DNA of 21,245 nt, taken from the NCBI GenBank assembly GCA_001579985.1, contig LRSR01006310.1, positions 1 through 21,245 on the forward strand, written 5' to 3'. Below the pieces are notes generated by a model. That model had not been told where the DNA came from and searched no databases. It saw nothing but the letters and a program-made list of their open reading frames with translations. Positions within the stretch are counted from its first letter, which is position 1; each line of letters opens with the position of its first letter. A program made the position numbers and the translations under genes. Below, in pieces: positions 10,433-21,245 of this stretch. Source of the DNA: Hypsibius dujardini (lineage: Eukaryota; Tardigrada; Eutardigrada; Parachela; Hypsibiidae).

Positions 10433-11750
10433 AGGAAGAAGGTTCATCGTTTTAAGTGGCGATAAAAGTCTCCGCACTCCCCCCGGCGCTCCTTCACTCT
10501 AAAGTACCCATTCCCGCGAAACTTGAATTTTGATCTCTTCCCCCTCCCCTCGCTTGGCCCCCTAAGTCCGACCTTCAAACACCGGCTCATCCTCACACAC
10601 CGAACATGGAAATAAATATCCCCTCCAGCAGTCGTTTCATTTCCACTTTTCTTCTTCCCAATTGTTGATCCTCTGCTGCTGCCATGCCCACAAACGTGTC
10701 TGACCATCCATCCGTCCAACCGTCCAACCGTCCATTCGTCCCCCGACCAGGCTGGTCCTCAGTTTCCGTGTACAGCAGTACAATATATACTTTCCATTTC
10801 GATTCGAGAGAGGTCAGTTTAAAAACAGACATGACAGGAGGCCAACTGCTGCCTGTCTGCCCCCTGTCTGTCTGTCTGTCCGTCTGTGTATGTGTCTGTG
10901 TGTGTCCAGTCCGTGTAATAGCCGGTATTTAAAGTTCATCAAGCGAGTGGTTGGGTCAGTCCGTTGTCCGTCCACCATGGCGACAAATTACCTTTACCCT
11001 TCTGTACCTTTTCGTTTCGGGTATACATATTATTCTACTTGCCGCCATCAACGTTTTATCCTTCCATTTCGGTAATCGGTGTTGTAGGACAGTTCGATTT
11101 TTTTGGCTCTATCTTATGCCTGATTAACTGCTGATGCGTCGATCGTTTGTCTGTGTTGCGCCTTGGCCGAATGTGGAATCGTTTTTCGTTAAATATATGG
11201 ACCATATATTCCGGTCGGTGCAACGGTGAAGATGAATGATGCTGCTGCTGATGGATCGTTTTGTTTCATGTTACGCAATGGGTTGTTTCTGGCCCTGCCT
11301 GGTCGCTGGGTGCATCACTTATCTGTCCCCGCTATTATAATATTACGGTACTCTAATGGATTCGGAATTGGTTTTCGATTTTGCGCAATGAGGTAAGTGA
11401 TCATTAGCACACTGTAGTGCCCAATTGAATTGGACCTTCTTACTGCAGAAACTAGAGCATCAACCTGCAGGGAGCTCGCTTGTATATTAATAGCTAAAAA
11501 TAGAGGTGTCGACTGGAGGGATATGCAATATATACGCAGATGCAGATCATCAAATAGCTTTCGTGAATATTTGACGCGTCTTCCACAGGTGTCGGTTACC
11601 TAAAACTCAGTGTACTGTTGCAGATGTGTTGCAGTTACACTTACACAGCAGTTGCATGAAAAGGTCATGTTCTAAATTTTAAAATGTCCTTCGCGTTTGG
11701 AATTTTCTTTTAAAACTAATCTAATCCAATCAGTTTTCCCATCTCGTTCC
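10433..11750. other. Intergenic, GC-richer block then mixed DNA
   Basis: 10433-10780 is GC-richer and unique, with CGATAAAAG at 10458. A (TGTC)n/(TGTG)n run occupies 10852-10907. The rest shows no gene, RNA motif or clear repeat. Confidence 0.55.
10852..10907. repeat. (TGTC)n/(TGTG)n microsatellite
   Basis: CTGTCTGTCTGTCTGTC followed by CGTCTGTGTATGTGTCTGTG. Confidence 0.9.
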
Positions 11751-11955
11751 GTGTTTGTGTCTGTGTCTGTGTCTGTGTCTGTGTGTCTGTGTCTGTGTGT
11801 GTGTTTGTGTCTGTGTCTGTGCCTGTGCCTGTGTCTGTGCCTGTGTCTGTGTCTGTGTCTGTGTCTGTGCCTGTGCCTGTGTCTGTCTGTGTTTGTGTCT
11901 GTGTCTTTGCCAATGTCTTAGCTTTTGTCTGTGTCTGTGTCTGTTTTTCTGTTTT
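11751..11955. repeat. (TGTGTC)n hexamer microsatellite, about 200 bp
   Basis: A TGTGTC array with interspersed TGTGCC variants and decaying edges (TTTGCCAATGTC and on). Long open frames on both strands (Cys/Leu/Val or Thr/Gln/Asp-rich) come from the repeat period being a multiple of three, not from a gene. Confidence 0.95.
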
Positions 11956-13030
11956 GTGGTGCCTTTGTCTATGCCACTGTCTGTCGCTATGCCTGGCCTG
12001 TGGGACTTCTACATTAACCACAAATATCGCTCGAACCAGCGATATCGAAACGACATAATAATATTGATTTGTGACATAGGGCCCGGCAAATGATAGAATT
12101 ATTCCGGCATGTAAATGCATCTTAAATCACGCACACACTTTAACTAACTAATGTAGTTGGTCCGACAAGACTTTGGCTAAACGCCTCAATGAAAAATGCA
12201 CTTTTTATGTTAATGATTGAACTTCTTTGGAAAATATTTGTTCCAGTCGTGCAGCCCATTCCACAGTTTCTGTATCGCACAGTCTCTTTTTCGGCCCTAG
12301 TGCGTAATATTTTTACCATTAAAACGATTTTAACGTTTTGAAAAATGATTTTATGGCGATGAAAGAGAGTGAAGGAATAGAGATCTAGCTAAGGTGCTAT
12401 TGTAATGTGCTATTGTAAGATGCTGTACCTATTGGTTAAGTTTTGGTGACTGGCTCGTACAAATTCTTGTATTGTATTGTGTCATACAATCCGAACTCCG
12501 AACCAAAATCTGTGTTTTTTCAAAGGAATTTCTCTCTACATGCATTTTATTAACAGCTTCGAATTTTACAAAGATGTATTATTATTTTCACATGATTCGC
12601 AATTGACTTCACTCTTGAATATGCTACACGGGACGCCGCGTTCTCAAATCGATGGTTGAGCAAATTTTTCCCAAACAAAATCTGTAATTACAAGTCTCTC
12701 AATTGTCTCCAGTTCCTTTCCAAAAATTATTCCTTTCAAACCAAACAAAATCGCTAAAGATTTAAGCTTTGAAAACTGCCTCTCATACACACTACACTGG
12801 GACACGATCCACTGTAGGTAAAGTACAATTTAATGTATATCAATGTGTGTGTCTGTGATTTTGTCTGTCTGTTTGTCTTGTCTGTCTCGATACATTGTCT
12901 CTGTTTGTGTGAGCAAACATCTGTTAAGAAGGTTTTTTTCCGAGTTTTGCTTTTAATCTCGGGGAGATTTGGTGTGAGATTTGTCCTGAAAAAAATTATT
13001 CCATCAAATTATTGCGAGGATTCTGGACGC
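11956..13030. other. Intergenic, no gene recognised
   Basis: Mixed unique DNA. Small repeats: GTGCTATTGTAA duplicated near 12392-12418, and TGTC/TGTTTG low-complexity at about 12841-12915. No gene or RNA motif is seen. Confidence 0.55.
12841..12915. repeat. TGTCTG-rich low-complexity run
   Basis: An imperfect TGTGTGTCTGTG/TGTCTGTCTGTTTGTC run. Confidence 0.75.
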
Positions 13031-13031
13031 T

Positions 13032-13346
13032 AGAGGTGGCAGCACAATTTTGTTGGGCAATGAAGATGAAAAGTGGTTGTCTAAAACTGACCAATAGGTG
13101 GCGCTCGTTACTCAATCACAGTTAACCAATAGGTGGCGCTCGTTACTCAGTCACATTTGACCAACGGGCGACACACTCAAACAAAAGTGATTGGATCCAC
13201 TTTGCTTAAACCATCCAATCGATGAGGCTCGATTCTCGGAGATGGCGCCACGAATTGGTATCATCTCAAAAACGTACGAGAGAAGAGACCAGACTAGATA
13301 TGTCACTGTTTGCCCATTCGGTGATACACCGAACGCCATCTGCGGT
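13032..13346. promoter_or_regulatory. Cluster of CTCF-like binding motifs
   Basis: Matches to the CTCF core AGRKGGCRS on the plus strand are at 13034 (AGGTGGCAG), 13096 and 13131 (AGGTGGCGC) and 13240 (AGATGGCGC). An 8-of-9 match lies on the minus strand at 13333-13341. The middle two extend to CCAATAGGTGGCGCT, matching CCASYAGRKGGCRS at 13 of 14 positions. CTCF binds such sites at insulators and loop anchors, including in Hox complexes of flies and vertebrates. Function here is inferred from motif and position. Confidence 0.55.
13090..13187. repeat. 35-bp tandem repeat carrying the CTCF-like core
   Basis: Units start at 13090, 13125 and 13160, each opening ACCAA. The first two share ACCAATAGGTGGCGCTCGTT then ACTCARTCACA, with one mismatch. 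The third has decayed to ACCAACGGGCGACACACTC. Confidence 0.9.
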
Positions 13347-13743
13347 TTGCGGCATTGTAAACCGAAAATACAATTTTATTTAATTTCAGTAAAACGAACC
13401 AAAAATTATAAAAATGGATATAATTTTAATTTTAAATTATTCAATTGTAAATAATTTAAATTATAAACACAACTGTTTGACATATTTATTCATTATAATC
13501 GGAAAAGAAAAAGGCTAATTTCAATGGAAATACCGTAGCTCATGCGTATGCCGTTCTAAGCCTACACATCCTCACTGGACTAATTTTAAAAAGCATCAAA
13601 TTAAATTACAGTTTTGCCTTCCTAAACTTCGTTATTTTTCATAAAAAAAGTCCGTAGAGTCAGTCACGTCAACTGTTCTTAAGCCGTTCCTCTCAAACTT
13701 CAATTTGAAATCGATTGCCATCAGCCAAATACTGTTCAGAGGT

Positions 13744-13830
13744 CAGGGGGCGGAGCTACGGACCAGTCTTCGAAACACGCTTATGTTGATCCCCGTCCAT
13801 TTGGAAACGTATGCACAGCTCCGCCCCCTG
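13744..13830. repeat. 14-bp perfect inverted repeat of a CTCF-like core
   Basis: CAGGGGGCGGAGCT at 13744-13757 and its exact reverse complement at 13817-13830 are separated by 59 bp. Each arm holds AGGGGGCGG, a 9-of-9 match to AGRKGGCRS, in convergent orientation. The GGGGCGG core also fits an Sp/KLF GC box. Confidence 0.8.
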
Positions 13831-14697
13831 CCGTCCTGTGTGTCGAAATTTTTTTCGCTGATGCGAATCGATGTTAAATTGATATCTGGACGCTAAGATG
13901 TCGGAAAAAGTAAATTTCAACATTTACACTGAGTTTCATTAAATGGGATCCGAATTGCTCTTGACTACGCAGCTGTATGCAGGCCTAAAGGGAAAAATGG
14001 AAAAATGAAAAAAAGGGATAAGTTAAAGGCCTAAGGGGAAAATGGGATGAGCTAGAAAGATGTTCCTAATAATAAATCGTGGTGCAATGTAGACCCATTT
14101 TTGAGTGTTTTGTGGTACTTGCATGGTGGATGTGTGGTGTCACTGTATGTATTCAGTATATACTTGTATACATATAGATACGCTATCTCTTCCTTATTAT
14201 TCCCCTTTATTCTCCTTTCGATTGCCGCAAATGATGCTCTTCTAACTGTTTTACGGTTTTACTGCCCCGGTTGGTCGTCGGTCGTCGGTCGTCATATCGC
14301 ACAGACACACACACGAAATGATCCTAGATGTTGATGATGAGAGGGACACCGCGCGTCGGGGTTGTAAAAGCTCGAGTATACGATCGTAAACTCCTTACCA
14401 GCAATATAATATAATATAATGTTCCTATATCCGTGGTGATGTCCTCGAATGGCCACGACGACTAGACTCCTCGTCGGCAATCACGCAGCGGAAAGTGTTA
14501 ACGAATTGACTATCTATCTTCCCTACTCCCCAATAGAGAATCTATTTTCCGTGTCCTCGTTTGACATTTTTAACGGTATTTAAAAAAAAAGTTTTTGCCG
14601 GATATTTTTTTTAAGAAGCACGTAGGGGCAGATTTACCAGGTTGCAATTTTTGCACCCCAAACACGACTACTTCTAACACAATCTAATATAAAATTA

Positions 14698-14822
14698 CGA
14701 AGATAATATTCTATTATTATTATTTTATATTATTATTCTATATTATTATTCTATACTATTATTCTAATAAAATTATTATTCTATACTATTATTCTAATAA
14801 AATTATTATTCTATTATAAAAA
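14698..14822. repeat. AT-rich tandem repeat (TATTATTCTA units)
   Basis: TATTATTATTCTATA units are followed by two near-identical 32-bp copies containing CTATACTATTATTCTAATAA. Confidence 0.85.
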
Positions 14823-15006
14823 TATAATACATTGCACGTATCGACGACTTAATTTTATTCGACAACAATTTCTAACAACTTCTTATTTTTAAGCACATTT
14901 TTGACTTGCAAGCTGGTATATGTTTGCTGATAATGCCTAGGGCAAAGGCACGCGTGCTTTGCTTAATGGTCTGTCTGCCTGCAGCAGAATCTGTGTCACT
15001 GATTAA

Positions 15007-15032
15007 ACTAAATTAAATTAAATTAAATTAAA
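15007..15032. repeat. (TAAAT)n pentamer microsatellite
   Basis: About five tandem AAATT units. Confidence 0.85.
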
Positions 15033-15924
15033 AGTAAATTGTTTTTTTAAAGAACAAAAAATCCCTTAGTTCGCAGGCACCTTCTCAAAGTTATTAGCAA
15101 ATTTTAGCCTCTGATGTATCTACAGACAAAAGGTCACCCATCATGTAAACCGATCGATAAAAATTTGACGATCATAGTCATGTACTGGAGTCCTGTACTG
15201 AGTTCAAGTTTCCGATAGAACACATGAAAATTGGAAAGCTTTGATATAATAAGTATTTGCTAATCTAATGTGATAATCATAATAAATAATAATTATAAAT
15301 GATTGCCTGATTTGTTAATTAAAAATAAGAATTTTTTAAATTTTTTTCTCTTTTAATTGCAACTCTGTTTTTTGTCCAAATTTTGAATTCTATTACATTA
15401 AAGCAAAAAAATACTAATTGAAAACGTCGTGGTCTTGTTTAATTCAGCAAAAATCAAACGACAAAATTGCCGAAATGTTTCATAAAAAAAAAACACTAGA
15501 GTGTTAAGCTCAAAATGCCTCTCGTTCCGCATATACACCTGTCTGAATGCCTGAATGTGAGAGACCAAAAGCCAGTGTATAATCCAAAAAGATCGTCTCT
15601 CCTCTAACGTGAAACCGTGCGGGCAACACGCTCGCGAGAGATCCCTCCAACAGATGCGCCGTTTATCGGTGGCGCGCGAAAGCGCACCCACGTTTCGTGT
15701 CTCTCCTGACAAATATGTCTCTGTATTTGCCCTTATCATTCCGTAGATTGTATACAACAATTCCACCTCCCCCACCCAACGCGAGAATATATTATAAATT
15801 ATACTTTTGGTCTCCTTTCGATCTTCCCTCGTCGTTCCCTTCAATCGCTCCGCGTCTCTCGATCGACCGCGACCGCGTCCTCGATTTCCTCCACGATAGC
15901 ATCCACATTTTTCATGCAGCCAGC

Positions 15925-15985
15925 TGAGAAAGAGAGAGAAAGAGACAGAGACAGAGAGCCAGGCAGACAGACAGACAGAGAAAAG
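15925..15985. repeat. Purine-rich (GAGA)/(CAGA) low-complexity run
   Basis: GAGAAAGAGAGAGAAAGAGA passing into GACAGAGACAGAG and GCAGACAGACAGACAGAG. It includes GAGAG motifs of the type bound by GAGA factor in insects. Confidence 0.85.
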
Positions 15986-16352
15986 ATCGTCTGACGCTGT
16001 CACCAATAAATCAAACCAATTGCCAATTCCCGAAGCTCTCCGGTCCCTCTTCGGTCCCTCTGGTCCCTCTCTTTTCGGGATCGCATGGGGCCCCTATTTT
16101 CCCTCCTTCCTTCCTCATCTCGGGCTGCATTTTGACTTTTACGACTTTTCTGTTCATTTGACCGGGGAGAGGAGGATCATGGCGAGAGAGGGATCGTCCA
16201 CGAGGCACATTTTTCCTCTTCGACAACAGCAGCGTCCTCCACTGGCTTCAAATGAGATTCAGCTTGCCACTTCTCGTTCCATTCCGATGTCTCTCGCTGG
16301 TCGTTGGTGCAATCTTCCGTGGTTGTGTCTGGACCGAAAATCAGCTCTGAAC

Positions 16353-16375
16353 GGAGTACCCCGACGGGGTACTCC
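16353..16375. other. Perfect 10-bp palindrome with 3-nt loop
   Basis: GGAGTACCCC, GAC, GGGGTACTCC: the two arms are exact reverse complements, and transcripts could fold into a tight GC-rich stem-loop. It may also be a dimeric protein-binding site. Confidence 0.8.
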
Positions 16376-16786
16376 CATTCTTCTGGTTTCCCGTAAAACG
16401 AAATAATTATTTTCTCCTCAGCAGCAATTTGTTTCCCTCTCTTTATTTTTCATGTCTTTGGAGAAGAAAAGACGACTTTCAGAAAATAAGATACCTTTTA
16501 AATAAGATGTACATCTGCATTGACCTTCCATGTAAAATTTTATTATTTATGTATTTATCCTGTAGCTCGCGGCTCGTAGTGTAATTATAAAATACTGCAG
16601 CAAAAGCATTTATTTTATTTTAATAATAATTAATTTAATTTAATAATTTAATTTAATAAGAAACTAGTTTTCCTATACATATTTACAAACAGAAAACATC
16701 CTTTTGCAAGAGAGTAAAAGCTGTCATGACAGCAACATAAATTATCGTCAACCAGCAGAGTTGAAAAAGGCATATGCATCGCTTAA

Positions 16787-16819
16787 TAATAAGTATAAGT
16801 ATAAGTATAAATATAAATA
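16787..16819. repeat. (TATAAG)n microsatellite
   Basis: AATAAGTATAAGTATAAGTA passing into TATAAATATAAATAC. Confidence 0.85.
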
Positions 16820-17136
16820 CGTTAATTTGTTTTTGCGAACCACTTCAATTGTATTCGGACATTATTCTATAGATTATGTTCTCAATAATAGACATCAATG
16901 TGAAACAGCGTGCAATCCATTCCATTCCGCACAGGGGCAGGAGTTGGCCGAGAGGCAGATGCTGCTGCTGCTGTTTATGTTCGAACAACATAATGGGCAC
17001 TTTCGCCGGTAATAAATTTAACCTTTTTCGCATCCGCGAAAATGTGGGCGGAAACCGGAGGAGCGCGCGAACGCTTGCAGCAGAAACCGCATCGCGATCG
17101 GCAAACTCTCTCTCTCTCCACAATCGCCGGAAGGCA

Positions 17137-17137
17137 A

Positions 17138-17177
<40 letters not shown>

Positions 17178-17178
17178 A
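17137..17178. repeat. (CAGG)n tetranucleotide microsatellite
   Basis: About ten uninterrupted GGCA units after AAACA, ending GCAGACATGG. Confidence 0.95.
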
Positions 17179-18213
17179 CATGGCGCGAAGAGATAAATCA
17201 TGCCACGTTTTCTCTCAAACATTTTTGTACCAAGAATTTTTCCGTCGGCTTAGAAATTCTTCGCAACCAAAGAATCACGTCTTGCGTAATTTTTACTTGA
17301 GAGCGCGCAAATAGAAACCGGTCGTTCGCAAAACGTTATCAAACACAAAAAGGGTAAACTATTCTTTCTGAAAAGAAAATTATTCAAATCGACGTTTCAG
17401 CTTTCGTAAAGTTAAAACTAATTAAAAAGTATGACGCTTTGCCAGTCATAAAATTGTTTGTCGGAAAAAGATCGCAACACCTTTTTGGAAAACGGGTAAA
17501 AATATCACAAATGAAGCTCTGCCTTCCATAAAATTAAAATAAACTAAAAACATATTGCGCTTCACATTTCACAAATTGTTTTTCGGCTGTTGTTGTCACT
17601 CATAACCAGTTTCTATATTTCTAAATTTTTATTATTTCTAAATTTTTATTATTTCTATATTTTTAATATTTTTAATATTTTTACTTCTGTATTCAGCGAC
17701 CTAACAAAAATGTGTGTTCGACGCCTTTTTCTTTAATCTCTACATACAAACACAGAGGTATATTTGTGCGATGATTAGACGGTACACATACAAACAACAC
17801 TGGCAAGAAACGACAAAAAATAACGAGATCGCTTTTTTTTCAAGCTACATGCACAACTTGTCAGATCATTATAAAAAGCTTCCAGCTCACGAAAAACGGA
17901 TTGTTTCCTCTAACCGAGGCAAGAGACGCAACGCCTGACCCATATGGTCCATAACAAAAAAATAATAATGATGGCGATAATATCAAAAACCGACCGCACG
18001 ACGGTGTGCATAGACAATTAATTAGTGAACATTTTTCGGGGAACTCGCTCGGGTCAAGCGCATTCACACAGTATAATTTCCAGATCCTAGTGGTATAAAC
18101 AAAAATTCCCATTCCAATCAGCAGCCACGGATGTGAAGAAGGGAAGGAGGAGAGATGCACCCGCGCCGCGTGGGCGCGATCGTGTGGAGAGAGCGGGGTG
18201 ATGGAGATGGAGG
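17179..18213. other. 3' flank / probable 3' UTR side of the Hox gene
   Basis: No coding exon is seen. On the minus strand, possible AATAAA poly(A) signals (TTTATT on plus) occur at 17628 and 17645, about 570-590 nt past the stop, so part of this stretch may be 3' UTR. A CAATTAATTAG homeodomain-type motif lies at about 18015. Confidence 0.5.
17399..17586. repeat. Diverged duplication, about 121-bp offset
   Basis: GCTTTCGTAAAGTTAAAACT... to AAATTGTTTGTCGG (17399-17466) resembles GCCTTCCATAAAATTAAAAT... to AAATTGTTTTTCGG (17521-17586). Confidence 0.55.

Positions 18214-21245
<3,032 letters not shown>

Larger units (their letters stand above)
13831..15397. other. Intergenic, AT-rich, no gene recognised
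   Basis: Contains AT tandem repeats (14698-14822 and 15007-15032), a triple GGTCGTC at 14273-14293 and otherwise unique DNA. No exon or RNA gene is recognised. Confidence 0.55.
15398..17136. other. Intergenic with GC-rich islands, no gene recognised
   Basis: 15590-16400 and 16900-17110 are GC-richer than the flanks. They hold long but signature-free open frames (minus 15398-16006, plus 16020-16406). Notable items are CGGTGGCGCGC at 15667 (one off the CTCF core), a purine-rich run at 15925-15985, three GGTCCCTCT copies near 16040-16068 and a perfect hairpin at 16353-16375. They could be regulatory islands of the Hox gene; this is inference. Confidence 0.5.

Noticed and set aside
11697-12120. 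Long frames on both strands over the TGTGTC array
   Set aside because: The hexamer period keeps all frames open; they are Cys/Leu/Val or Thr/Gln/Asp repeats without genes.
13705-13896. 63-codon plus-strand frame over the GC-rich inverted repeat
   Set aside because: No domain, and it is explained by the palindromic GC-rich arms; better read as regulatory or repeat DNA.
15398-16006. 202-codon minus-strand open frame
   Set aside because: Its composition follows local repeats (GAGA/CAGA runs read as Ser/Leu/Phe) and A/T tracts; no domain or conserved motif is seen.
16020-16406. 128-codon plus-strand open frame in a GC-richer block
   Set aside because: No family signature, and it spans the GGTCCCTCT repeats and a perfect palindrome; GC-rich DNA favours long chance frames.

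Overview
This is animal (bilaterian) nuclear DNA. Spliced genes with GT-AG introns sit in long AT-rich, microsatellite-laden non-coding DNA. A Hox gene at the right end fixes the kingdom and makes this the flank of a Hox locus. The species cannot be named from sequence alone. An ApeC-domain gene and a Lox5/ftz-type homeodomain fit a non-vertebrate bilaterian.

Layout. (1) About 1-1597, plus strand: the 3' part of a gene for a secreted-type ApeC (apextrin C-terminal) domain protein, three exons seen. (2) 1598-3975: no gene; an 18-bp tandem repeat, a repeat cluster, a 23-bp inverted repeat and GATT arrays. (3) 3976-5571, minus strand: a complete two-exon gene for an unrecognised Lys/Pro-rich 292-residue protein with an internal KLTAP(P/S) hexapeptide repeat. 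(4) 5718-6176: a foldback/MITE-like element with about 90-bp inverted arms and an inner partial copy. (5) 6177-18213: about 12 kb with no convincing gene. It alternates AT-rich DNA, GC-richer islands (about 8.0-8.7, 10.1-10.8, 15.6-16.4, 16.9-17.3 and 18.1-18.2 kb) and long TGTC/TGTG/CAGA microsatellites. It also holds a tight cluster of CTCF-like motifs at 13.03-13.83 kb. (6) 18214-21245, minus strand: a Hox gene of four coding exons, lacking only its first few codons, with YPWM, a short linker and a homeodomain interrupted by two introns.

No shared pathway is evident among the three genes. The Hox gene is transcribed leftward. The roughly 12 kb beyond it is the natural place for its 3' UTR and cis-regulatory DNA. 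No second Hox gene follows within 18 kb; unrelated genes come next. This looks like the edge of a Hox cluster or a broken cluster. The CTCF-like array between the Hox gene and the unrelated genes is the most noteworthy non-coding signal: a candidate insulator or domain boundary.
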